A stretch of 64,000 nt of DNA from Saururus chinensis (lineage: Eukaryota > Streptophyta > Magnoliopsida > Piperales > Saururaceae). Position numbers and translations under genes: made by a program. The stretch covers positions 1,284,501 to 1,348,500 of the forward strand of contig CP141143.1 in assembly GCA_035235625.1 (NCBI GenBank), given 5' to 3'. Shown here one piece after another: positions 39,065 through 51,076 of the stretch; position 1 is the first letter of the stretch; every line of letters starts with the position of its first letter. The notes below the pieces were generated by a model. It saw nothing but the letters and a program-made list of their open reading frames with translations, made no database searches and was not told where the DNA came from.

Positions 39065-39643
39065 ATGGCTTCCCGCCAATGGCACCTCTCTCTGTCATTG
39101 GCCCTTGTATTAGGATCCATCCTCCTCCTATCCACCACCGCCCACGCCAGCTCCCATCGCGGCCACTTCCGGGGCAGAACGAAGCGGGCACTCCCTGCCC
39201 TCGGCGCATGCAAGTACACTAGCTACCCCAGCCTCTGCGTGTCTCTGGCCAAGCCTGTGCGCAGGGGTCGGCCACCCCCCCTTGTAGCCATCACCAGGGC
39301 CTCCATCCTGGCTACCATCACCAAGACCAAGCAGGCCAAGCGCTTGGCCCTCAGCTACCTGCGCGTCAAGTCGAAGGACCCCATGAGGCGCGCCAATCTC
39401 AACGTCTGCCAGCAGCTCTACGACGACGCCCTCGATAACCTCTACAGGTCCCTCGCCAACCTCAAGGCCCGCTCCCTCGCCGACCTCAAGATCAACCTCT
39501 CTGCCGCCATGACCGACTACACCACCTGCGAGGATGGCTTCACCGAGAACCCCGGGGGGAAGTCACCCCTCGCTAAGGTCAACAGTCTGCTCACCAAGCT
39601 CACCAGTAACGACCTGGCACTCGCCACTAAGATTCGTCGTTAG
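39065..39643 (+). CDS. pectin methylesterase / invertase inhibitor (PMEI) domain protein
   Basis: Intronless, 192 residues. Seen: signal peptide (about residues 1-28, LSLSLALVLGSILLLSTTAHA), then a four-helix PMEI domain with the four conserved cysteines at 49, 58, 115 and 155 (ACKYTSYPSLC, NVCQQLYDDALDNL, TTCEDGF), normally two disulfides. Family members act in the cell wall and block pectin methylesterase or invertase; sequence alone does not decide which. The frame is open back to an ATG at 38840, but that 75-residue extension would bury the signal peptide, so I chose 39065. Odd: the protein is strongly basic, with RGRTKR before the domain and a KPVRRGRPPP insert after the second cysteine. 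The coding region is GC-rich, unlike its surroundings. Confidence 0.85.
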   Translation: MASRQWHLSLSLALVLGSILLLSTTAHASSHRGHFRGRTKRALPALGACKYTSYPSLCVSLAKPVRRGRPPPLVAITRASILATITKTKQAKRLALSYLRVKSKDPMRRANLNVCQQLYDDALDNLYRSLANLKARSLADLKINLSAAMTDYTTCEDGFTENPGGKSPLAKVNSLLTKLTSNDLALATKIRR

Positions 39644-42600
39644 TCTTGAAGGCGTGAAGATGAAGAAGAAAACGCATAGGAAGAGGTAACTGTTTATATA
39701 ATTTCATATAGAAAGAGAAGCAAATAATAACTGACTCTTGCAAGTGACATGGGTCTTCATTCTTGGTGTGTACGTAGATTAAAATCTGGTTCTGGCTTTG
39801 TTTTTTCTTTGGATTTTTAATACACGATAGCCATCAACCATCAAATTTGTGTACTCTAATCTGCGTAAATCAATAAGGTACCCAACTTGGACTGTGTTCT
39901 GCCTTCTGGGTGTCCTAATCCTTTGTCGACTAATACCAAAAGACGTGTTATAAGAGATGACCGCTAGAAAATCAACTGGGGATATAGTCTTTTGTGGAAT
40001 GATCGATTGCGCGCTATTAGATGAATGAAGATATTTAGTGAGAATAACTATTGGAACAAATGAATAGAGGATCTCTGCCTCCTAATTATCGCAAGCAAAT
40101 TAATCTCTTCTCTGTTCTAACTTTGGCTTGTATTGATTTTTGCCAAGTGAGTTGGGCTCTATCCCACCAATTACCTCCGGAGTCATTGAACTAAAATTCT
40201 GCAGCATTTCAATTTACAATTTTGTAGTGATATATTTTCTGGATATGTTTCCAGTGTGAAGACAAGGTTGTCGGCTTTTCTGCTGCTACCAATTGACACC
40301 AGGAACTAATGATTCCAAGGACAATACTATAAATGTTTCAAGACAACTACATTGAAGTTCAAACAATATTGTTATTTGCGATCTTCTTTGATTTCCAATA
40401 AAAATTGTTTAGGTTGCTTACAATGCTAATCTATCTATCTATCTGTCTTTATATATATATTGATGATGATAATGATAAATTAAAAGTGTCACACCTTCAG
40501 TTTACATAATTTTTTTATAATTTTTTTCCTCCAAATGAAAAATAGTATCATGCCACTGTTCATAAAATGCAGTGGATAAATTTATTTTATGAAATTATTA
40601 AGTATTAAAAATCTAAGTTGGATATAAAAAACACCTTTCACAATCATTATTTGTGATAATATTATCATTATACTATAAATAACTATGTACATTAAAATAA
40701 TCATAAAATCCACACCTTAGCACATATATGTTAACATATACATTAAGTAATAAGAAGGACAAATAACACTCTCGTGCCTAAAAGCAAACCTATAAGTTAG
40801 TGACAAATTAACGAACTAAGAAGGTAAGTTCCACTTTACAACTACAAACTTCTTGATATTGCTAAACAATCTTTTACATGGTAAAACTTGCACCACAAAG
40901 GATATACAAAGTAGAATTATAACCAATTAAAAACAAGTGATTTGACAAAACACATAAAAAATGGGGTTTGCTACCAAAAATTTTACATAAATAATAAAAT
41001 ATCAAATTATGTTCACCTTTTTAAGTCACAGTTACAAACACAAAACTTCACTTTAGGGTTTGCTAAACACAATATCTTCATTTAGGAGTTCCCACTTAAC
41101 TAGACACAGGATTACCACAAACATAACTTCAGTTTTTGCCTAAAGCTTGCCCCACCTCATCAACTCTATGAAGCAAATGTTAACTAAGGTTCATGGACAC
41201 TAGTGGTTGAGATCTCAATTGTCATAATCATCAAAAACTCTTATATTGCATTGTGTAAAACTGGTCATCTTTTAACATTTTAATCTATTTAAACTTAACT
41301 CCCATGCAAGAAGAGCAATTACATATAACTCTCACCCTTGGGGAGGCAGAAGACCGTAATCTTATTTCATATTATGCACTTCCGTTCTACATGGCTAAAC
41401 GACTAACTTTATGAGTGATGCAGCCACAATGTAAAATCACAAGACTTATATTTGCACAAATCAATTCCAGAGTTTAAATGTAACAATGATCTTTGTATTC
41501 AAGTAGCCGAATCCACCGACATAAAATAAATGGAATTATTCAACTACAGATCTTTAGTTTTCACATAATCATTGCATAATTCCTAAAACCATTCGTACAT
41601 CAACTTCAATTTCTATCAATTGTAACTCTTCATTTCAGCTAATTCAAATCAAAGAACAACTTCAAATACAACTCAATCAGTAAATTTAGAATTACAGAAT
41701 TTAACTCTAGAGCTAAGAATCACTTATCGATCTTCAATGGAGCTTCGGATTAACTTGATTAGGAGGGAGATTCGCTAACTCTAGAATCAAGTCTTCAACA
41801 AAGCTTCCACAGCTTCAAATCTAGTAATCTTTGAGAAGCTTTGAAACCCTTGCAGAATTCTCAATCTTCAGATCTAGTAATTCAGTTTCAAAAATCCGTC
41901 CCTCTTTCCATTCTCTCTTCTCCTTTTATACTTCTATGAATGAGTTGTTGAAGTGATGTATCTTATGATGAAGTGGACTGATGACTTGGCTCATCGGATT
42001 CTCGATTCTTACTATAATTCCTCTTGGCCAAAGGTTGAAGGTAAAGTACCAAACTTAACAACCATAGCAAAATGACCATTGCACCCTCAATCCGTTTTAA
42101 TCATAGTTGCACATTCTTTTCTACATTAGTGATTGGCCGTTGTACTATTTTTATGTTAAAAACTAGATTCAAGTGTTCAACATTATGCCTAAACCAATTT
42201 TCTCTTCCTTCATTTTCTTAATTAAAGGAGAAGTAAAGCTGCTTGATTAGCAACTGTTTGAGCTCCGCCATCAATGAGCCAGTCCAACACTAGGATTATT
42301 TGCCTTTAAGTGTCTAATGCATCAGTTCTGGGTGATTAATTATCACATCACAAGGTCTTATACACGTATATTATGGTTTACTAACCCTTACTCAATACAT
42401 GCTTATGAGAGTTTAATATTCAACTAGACGACAATAGTTGATCACTATATCAATATTAAATTAGTACTTCGTAGAAGTAAGAATAAAGAGTTTTAGTATC
42501 TATTTGTAGAAATTTCTAATTAACAATGGACATGAACTAACTATGCATGAATTATTAACCTACAACGTGTTCAAACAATTCAAGAATGCAATCCAAGCAT

Positions 42601-45340
42601 CAAGACACAAAGATGTAACAAGAAAAATCCAACTTGGGTGACAAACCACGACAACCTCAACAAGGCCAAATTAATTCATTAGTAAGACATAATTTACAAA
42701 ACACAAAATAACCAACCAACCTCTAAACTTGATACAAATAAGAACACTTTCTCTTTATTCAATCTTTTTCGTTGCTGACCTTCAATTCTTCCTCCTTAGA
42801 ATCCTTGGAATATTATGTCTTCATGTTCTATATTTTTTGTTCTTCTGGCAACTCAATCAAAGACTCATTATTTGATTATTGATCTTCCTTTGATATTCTT
42901 CAATTCCCTTTAAGAATTTGATGTGTCTCATTTTTTGTTTGTTGTGTGAGAATCTTCTCTATCAATTCTACATCTTCATGAATCCACCATTAACATGTGC
43001 TTAGAGCTTTTAGTAGACCCTCTAAGAAAACAATGATGAAGGACCTCTCATTTCTTCTTCAATATTTTTTAGGTTTTTCTCTCTTCAAATTCGTTGTACC
43101 TTAGCCTTTATAGAGGTCTCTAAGTCAATTTAAGTCATTAACTCTAACAAGGAAAAAATCACTTCCGAAAAGGTTTATTTAAGACAACTAAAATTGATAG
43201 CGATTGATCATTCTAAACAATAATTAATCATTCACTATTTTCTTATGGCACGATATTCCGAACAATTAATTTATCGACTAAGTGATTGATTATAAACTCT
43301 TTGCTTTATTTTACAAAGGGATATTTCATGTGTCGATCAATCTCTTGCTGATGCAAACAATCAATGTAACTCTTCCATGAAATAGTTCATAAATGATAAA
43401 TCAATTTATCTCAATGTCTATTCAAGCGATCAATCGATGATATTTTTTATTTATAGTTTTACCCTTTTAACCCTAAATTGGTATAAAAATTCCAAAATCA
43501 CTTTTAAAATTCTTCCAAGTGACTTTTTTTTATGAGAGTAGATTCGTAATGAACCTTTTTCCCAATTAACAATCTTCAGTCTTCAATCCCAATCCATAAG
43601 AATATGTATGCTTATATTTTTCAAGTCCATCAATTCTAAACCTAATTTGACCACAACTATGGCTAGTCATATTCGTAAAACTAGTTACATACTCAAAGTT
43701 TTTAATATAGATTTGATCAACAAAATTAGCTAATTACATTACATATACTATATATATTCTTTTAGCTTATTCATCATCCAATCAAACATCCAAAATTCTT
43801 CAAAAATCATGCAATTGTATAATTGCTATATAACATAATTATTACAATAAATAATAACAAAAATATTTTATCTTGAGGCACCATCGGTAACTTTACTAAC
43901 ATGTTGACTAGGACACCAATCACAATCAATAATCCCATCAACTTGTTCACCTCACCGATGCCACATCAACACACCGATTTCACTGCTGATGCAAGTATAT
44001 ATGCTTGGTGTTGCATGCATGCAGAAATGGTATTGTTCATCTTCTACCTTTCAACAACAAATAATAGACATGTAGATAACTTTGTTGATGATTGGGAGAG
44101 AAATGATTAGTGACCCTACAACTTTTTCAAATACATTTTCTCATGGAAAATTCATAGAAAGCTTCTCAAATCAAAGTTCTAAACCAATAATTTCATAAAT
44201 CGAGCATTGAAACTATTCTAATTCAAAATCACAATTATAGCATATTCATGCATATGCAATAACATAGAAAATATATGCACATATTTGATTTCATCAAGAA
44301 CTTGTAGAAAATCATGTTTTTACAAAAAAAATTCATTATGTCAAAGAAAAGACTACAATCCAACCTAAATAAAAGCAATGTTTCTCCCCTCCGATGCAAG
44401 TTTTCCTCGAATTGTTCCCAAACTCTCTCACTGGTATTAGGACTCCTTAATGACTTCTCTTCTCTCCCTAATTTGGAGCTTCACTCCCTTTTATACCGAG
44501 GTAACCACTTAAATAGTCTTCAAACCATCAAACTGCCACATTTATTGAAGTAACCGATTTATGCAGTTATTATTGGTAAGTCATCGATATATTAATCCTT
44601 ACTTACAGTTGCGTTACATTAATTCATTGGTAGGGCACTGACGTATTGATAGCTATCCGGTGTATAATATAAGCTTTTTAAATAAATAAAATAAAATAAT
44701 TTTCTTATTTAAAATATGAGGTGTCACAGAAATACTTACATAAGTATAGTGCATGTTTATGCTACTTGTATGCTATTAACTTTAAATATTTTTCCCGAAT
44801 CACATTTTAATGATAAATTTAGAGCCCCAATTTTTACTTTTATTTTTGTTAACGGAAAGTGTCTAAAGTCCTTAGACCCTACTAGAAAGGGCATGACAAC
44901 CGGCCTATTAGAGCACTATATCCTAACACCAATTTCCTCGGCTACGTATATGCATACAAAGACCACATATCACATGCATCAAGTAAGTCAGATATAATTC
45001 ATGTGGGTTGCCAATTTCCTTAATCACTTAAAATATTTAGGTCTGTTTATGGGTATGACAAAGTATTTCTTAAGGTTCTTTAGGAAGCGGCGGTAGCTAA
45101 TGATGTACAAATGGGTACCTTGGCAATCTTTTTGTCTCCAATCATATTATTGACGACTTTATCTTTTACATAAAGCATTATGTGTAATTAGTTCATATAA
45201 TAAATTAAATAGTGGTTTAGTTGAGATCAAATAGCTTAATGATCTTCATATGAGCATTACAAAATCACACTTAATTCTTTCTTCTTGTGTGGTTTTTCAG
45301 CTACAGCTTTACTCTTTATTTAACACGTGCATTCGCATAT

Positions 45341-45422
45341 GCACCATGACTAGTTTTCTCACGTAGAAAAAGTAAAACCTCACACCATGACTCTTTTCTC
45401 ACGTAGAAAAAGTAAAACCTCA
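45341..45422. repeat. tandem duplication, about 41 bp x 2
   Basis: Two nearly identical adjacent copies each contain CACCATGACT, TTTTCTCACGTAGAAAAAGT and AAAACCTCA. Their near identity suggests a recent duplication. Confidence 0.85.
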
Positions 45423-46253
45423 TCTTCACATCACCCCTATCCTAGGTCGGTGTCGGCCTCCTCCCTACCTCCCCCTCCTCATGATGAGTTGAATATCTTT
45501 AAAATTATTTATGGCTTGGATTATAAAATGTATGTGGTACATAAGTAGGGTAAATGACAGGTTTGTGAGATAGGAAAAAAAAAGAATTCTAATTACAACA
45601 ATAGTTTAATAGACACTAAGTAGACAGCTGGTTTCATGTGAATCAGGTTTGTTGTAAACAATATTTTATTACTTGGGTCATCACAATTTTTAAGGTTAGG
45701 TTTGGGTCATGCACAAATTTTTGGCTAGTTAACAATGACAACTTCAAATATGCGTGGGTCGGTGGGGACTTGAAATCTTGGGGGCATTATCAATCATGCT
45801 ACAATAATGAGCTATTTATTTGGCTTTTTTTGTTTGTTTGTTAACGGCAAGTTCTTAAGATCTGATTAGAAGGCGAAGGCGAAAATGTCCTGACCATCTT
45901 CAACGGTAGACGACAAAGTTGAATAGCCCCACCAATGGTCAAAAATGGCAAGCCATTGAGGATAGTCCCACGTGGATATGGCATACCAGGTTTATAATGT
46001 CACCAAGAATATATGTCATTTTTATTTTTATTTAATGTGTCATATCTCACATTAGGAAGAGATGGTTGGTTTAATTTTTTTTTTTTATTTCTTTTTTTTT
46101 TTATCTCAATTAGTATTTGTCTTCTTTTATAATTTTATGATTAAATAATAAATTTGACATGTGTAGTCCAAATTCACTTTGTGAGCCCAATATATCAAAT
46201 TCTCATATTATCAAGTGGCTATTTTGTCACACAAACATCTCCAATGACTCAAT

Positions 46254-46421
<168 letters not shown>

Positions 46422-46977
46422 AAAATGCTCTTAGAATCATATTTCACTCTTAACCTTGTTACAATGGCCACATCACAAGAACAAAATTAACCATATGAAT
46501 TATTTAGTGCCATCAAAATTTGAGTTATTTATTTAGCATGTTTAAGAGATATAAGTTAATATATATTGGGATTATATTTTTTTAATCAAACAACAAGAAA
46601 ATGATTTTGTTTCTTGAAATTAGAAAAAAAACATATGCAGCTTTTATGTTTATTTGGGTACCCTTTTTTAAAGAAATTTGAAGTAATTTGGATGTGAGTT
46701 TTAGTTTCTATGTCAATAATTTTTTTGTTTGAAAAGTTGGAGTATATAATCTTGTTAATATATTTAGAGAGTGAGAGAGGGAAAAAAGTTAACATGTGTC
46801 GAGTCTTAGATTGAAAAATATGTTATTGAACAATGTGACCCATATAATTGTGATCTAAAGGCTACATTAGGCGTAAGCAGGTAATAACACCTACCTACCC
46901 CCTTTGTTTCATGGGCCGTGTGATCTGTATGCTTCTTGTAGAGAAGCCTAGGCATGCACTGGACGCCAACTAATGAC

Positions 46978-47117
<140 letters not shown>

Positions 47118-47239
47118 GTTTAGGTCAGCTCACCTTAAAGTAGATTACAACGTGGTGAGTTAATAAGAGATCTACGATCATCATCCAACGGTGCCTATTA
47201 ACACCTCCCTAATCCAACTCTAACTCATGAGAAAATATC

Positions 47240-47709
47240 AGGTACGGAAATTAATATGTGTCACTTATAATATTTTTTTTATTTTAAAAAAATATATTTT
47301 ACATTACTGACTCATAATTTAGCGTCGTTAATAAGAAATTATTAGCGACACTTATAATTATGCATCACAAATAAGCTAGTTTATATTTTTTTACAAATAA
47401 TTTTTATATTAGTGATGCATAGTTAAGTGTCGCTACTAACCAATTATTAGCGATGCTTAGAATTATGCGTCGATAATAATTTAATATTATTGACACTTTA
47501 ATATGTGTCGCAAAAGTAAAATCATTAGCGACATTTAAATAAACATTGCTAATGTTAAACTATTATCGGCGCTTTTAGTTAAGTGTCATTAATGAGAAGT
47601 AGCGACTGCAATTTTATTGATGCATGTAGCGACATTTTTTATGTGTCACTAATAACTACTAGCAACGCTTACAGTACTAGCATTGTTGATAGTCATTTTT
47701 GTTGTAGTG
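47240..47709 (-). mobile_element. CACTA (En/Spm) element terminus with subterminal repeats
   Basis: The right end, read on the minus strand, begins CACTACAACAAAAATGAC, the hallmark terminus of CACTA transposons. Inside it, about 450 bp are filled with short repeats in both orientations of the type TTAGCGACACTTA / ATTATGCATCAC / GTGTCGCTA, as in the transposase-binding subterminal region. The opposite terminus was not found nearby, so this is a truncated end. The left boundary is approximate. Confidence 0.65.
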
Positions 47710-48330
47710 ATACCTGTGATCTTGGAGGAGAGAAGGAAGCAGCGGGGGAGGAATCAGGCAGAGTGGGGTGGCCCACTGCCTTCACCGAATCAAGGCGGAG
47801 CTGGATGAAGATCCAGTCGGTCTTGGCTCACTACCGGCAACTATTGATTAACCAAAATAGTGCACCAATGGAAAATAGGGTAGAGGGGAAAAGAGGAGTG
47901 GGGCAGTAGAGGAGAGGCCTATGGGCCAAGAGGGGTGGCCCCTTGCAGTCGCCGGGCTGGGGCGGAGCTAATGGCGGCCAACCGGCCTTTGCCAGACCAC
48001 AGTGATGGTGTCTGAAAATCAAAACAATGATATAGAGTGGGATGAGCTAACCAGGGCGGCGGCCCTGCTGTCACCGGCCAGATAGAGACTGAGCAGAGCC
48101 CACAGGCCACCACTGACACTGCCACAACATAGAGAGAGTGAAGAGAGACTAGGGAAAATAGGGGAGGAGCGCAAAGAGGACTTGGGGGCCACAGTGGTGG
48201 CCCCTTGCCATTGCACCGCCGAGACAGAGCCGGCGGTGATGGCTCTGTGGTCCACCGGCGGCTAGAGCAAAGGAAACCGGGGGGGGATGTACTGTTTAGA
48301 AGATTAAGGATAGGGCTTAGGCCTCGATCC
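47710..48330. repeat. GC-rich block of degenerate long tandem repeats
   Basis: Three segments (about 47718-47810, 47870-47990 and 48120-48270) share a GGGAAAATAGGGGAGGAG-type stretch, a GGTGGCCCCTTGCC block and a following GGCGGAGCT/GCCGGCGG block. The unit is about 150-250 bp and heavily diverged. Frames on both strands are open by composition only. Confidence 0.4.
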
Positions 48331-48779
48331 TTTCTTTTTTTTCTTTTCTCTCCCTTATCCTCTACTCTCTCATTCTCTCTTGATTTTTTGCACCGTAAGC
48401 ACGCGTCCATACTCGTAGCGTATGAAACCCCACACCCGATTCTATGGGCACAAATACCTAGGCAAAATACACTGAAACATCACATTTTTTTGCTGAAAAT
48501 GATCAGAAAAATAGCATAAAAATTACAAAAAATTATAGAAAAATCAGGGACATTACAAGGTCAACGTGTAAATTAGGTAGAAATTTGAATATTATTGGTG
48601 TTAAAAATGATAATTTTTTTTTGGCAATAATGCACGGATGTAGACATAGACGAAGTTTTTTATCCACACTAATAGGGAGCTACGGATGCAGACATACCCT
48701 TGTTCATGGACGTCCGCTACCCTTACCTAACACTCCCTTAAATATAATAATAATTATTACTAACTATTAGAAAAAAGTA

Positions 48780-49650
48780 GAATTCAGTTCCTATATAGCA
48801 TCTTAGGAATGTCCTAACATGCTACATAGGCATTTGACAACTTAAAAACATGAATCCAATACTTATGTAGCATGTTAAAAATCCTAACATGCTACATAGG
48901 TACTAGACATCTTGAAAATATAAATTCAGAATTTATGTAGCATGTTAGGACAATCTTAACATGCTACATAAGTATTAGACAACTTGAAAATATGGGTTTA
49001 CTACATATGTAGTATGTTAGGATAGTTTTAACATGCTACAAAAGTACTAACAAATTTAAATTGAGATAAAAAATTTGGTGTTGAAATATTATTTGTCCAA
49101 GTTTGTCCGTGTTCGCTCGTGTTTGTAGCGGGCGGACTTGAACAAAGTATGATATAGAATAGGGCGGATATTAATAGACACAAATAAGAGATATTCAAAT
49201 GGCAGATGGACACAGACAACCCTCTGTCTATCTCCACTGTCCATGAATACCCTTACTTTGAATCTAATACTCATGTAACATGTTAAGACAGTCCTAACAG
49301 ATACTAGACAACTTGAAAACATGGTTACATAACCTATGTAGTATGTTAGGACAGTCTTAATATGCTACATAAGTACTAGACAACTTTAAAATACGAATCT
49401 AGTACTTATATAGCATATTAAGATAGATTTAACATGTTACATAATTATTAGATAATTTAAATTAAAATAAAATTTAAGTATTAAAGTATTTATCTTTGTT
49501 TGTCCATATTCATTTGAGTCCATAGCAGATAGACTTAGACAAAATATAATACAAATTAAGTAGGATATTAATAGACACCGACAAAGGATATAAAAATGGT
49601 AGATGAATATGAACAATTCTCTGACTGTGAACACCCCTATAAGTTGTAGT
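48780..49650. repeat. tandem array of palindromic ~70-bp units with a higher-order duplication
   Basis: About seven units near 48793, 48862, 48932, 49004, 49269, 49336 and 49407 each carry an inverted repeat of the form TATGTAGCATGTTAGGA-CA-TCTTAACATGCTACATA, or a diverged form. Each is followed by a TAGACAACTTGAAAATA-like spacer. Units four and seven are followed by a related ~220-bp segment (TTTGTCC, GGATATTAATAGACAC), so the whole is an array with a roughly 400-bp higher-order period. The right edge ends GTGAACACCCCTATAA, resembling a hAT terminus. Non-coding. Confidence 0.75.
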
Positions 49651-50225
49651 ATAGAAAAATGATAATATTATATCAAATATGTAATAATAAATAAACTCAT
49701 ACATGAAGTAACAAAATTTGTTAAATAATAATAAAAAAAAGCCACGTAGAGCCTATTTTCACTTTCCAACAAAATATATGGCACCACATAAATGTATAAA
49801 TTTAGTGTATAATTATCGAACTTCTAGAGTATAACCGTTTACGCATACCAATAATCAAAACAGGAAGTAGGTGATTTGGTGTGTAAAAAACCAGCTGAGT
49901 AGTCAGAGTCTCAGGAATACAAAATATTAAAAAAGTGTGCGGTTGCAATCTGATCACAAGGTGCATGATATACCAATCTGTGTTAGCACTCCAAATTAAA
50001 AGATGACAAAAGAAAAAGGAGGATGAAGATTGGTTGGGCTGGGGTTGGCATGTGTCCCATCCCTTTCCCTTCGTAGAAGCAAAGTCCACTTAAGCTTTTC
50101 TGTTAGTGTCTCGTGAATGGCCAGCCGAAGGAAGAGGCGGCGGTGGAGCTAACCACATACCCCTTACTCTCTCTGTTCCCATTATATCTTCTTCCACACC
50201 ATTCTCTTATCTTCTTCTTCCATCC

Positions 50226-50257
<32 letters not shown>

Positions 50258-50262
50258 CCATG
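50226..50262. repeat. (CATGCC)n hexanucleotide microsatellite
   Basis: Five to six near-perfect hexamers ending in CATGCCATGCC, about 440 bp upstream of the GWD1 TATA-like box. Confidence 0.9.
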
Positions 50263-50665
50263 CCTATCCATCCTCCCCCCATTCTTGTTCCATACCCAAC
50301 GTCCGACTTAGATATGCATTATTTGCCGTGTCTATAATTAATGCCCACTGCCTCGGATCTAGCTATTGGCACCTATTTCTCTGTCAGGCCGGCCTGTCCT
50401 CATTGCGAATTTTGTAATCATCATTTTTCAGTGGATTAGCGTGGCCAAATTGGGAATAGACAGAGATGACTTAGATTCAACACGCATTTCGGGTCAGCCC
50501 ACTGGGACCGCACCACAAATATTGATATATTATTAAAATATAATACATAAATGAATATAAATTTGTAGAGGCCCCAGTTAGAGTCGAGTTTAAAATAAAT
50601 AAAAAAAAATATTATTAATGTGTACCGTCTAAATAAAAAAAAATATCCATCCCCTGCTCGGGGGT

Positions 50666-50672
50666 TATAAAT
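50666..50672 (+). promoter_or_regulatory. probable TATA box of GWD1
   Basis: TATAAAT lies at the border between AT-rich upstream DNA and the GC-richer 5'UTR exon, about 400 bp before the 5'UTR splice donor. A transcription start near 50695-50705 would fit. A (CT)8 run at about 50935-50950 within the leader is a possible GAGA-type (BPC) site. Confidence 0.45.
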
Positions 50673-50699
50673 GGAAGTTCGGTCGCGGCGACCGCTACA

Positions 50700-51076
50700 T
50701 TCGTTCAGTCGCCGTCTCCTTTTCCGAGATTTCGCACGTGACTGGGCCGGAACCAAGGGGCTTCATCACACGCGGCAGGATATGAATGGCGCCATGTTTC
50801 ATGATAATCTTAAAGGAAAAGCGCTCGCTGCTTGACCCCTGCACTCCAAGTCGGGGATTCTCCTCCTTAAAACTCGCTACGCAGGAAGAGCAGAGGCGCA
50901 CTTCGCTTCCCCTGCTCTGCGAACAACACCTTCGCTCTCTCTCTCTCTCTGCAGCTGACCCCTCCCCTCCCCTCCCTTTATGTGTATCTGATTGGTCGGC
51001 CATTGGAGTGGCAGGCAATAGAACTTGGACACAAGATATTCATCCCCGTTTTCAAGGACTGTCTCCTCCGATTCAG
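50700..51076 (+). other. probable 5'UTR exon of GWD1
   Basis: GC-rich sequence ending GATTCAG|GTAAGC, a strong splice donor. It lies downstream of the TATA box, and the coding exon begins after a plausible acceptor at 53310. Plant GWD1 genes often have a leader intron. The open frames here are compositional. The transcription start is approximate. Confidence 0.5.

Noticed and set aside
48780..49650. CRISPR-like regular repeat-spacer layout
   Set aside because: Plant nuclear DNA; the spacers are themselves related copies, and no cas genes are present. It is a tandem array.
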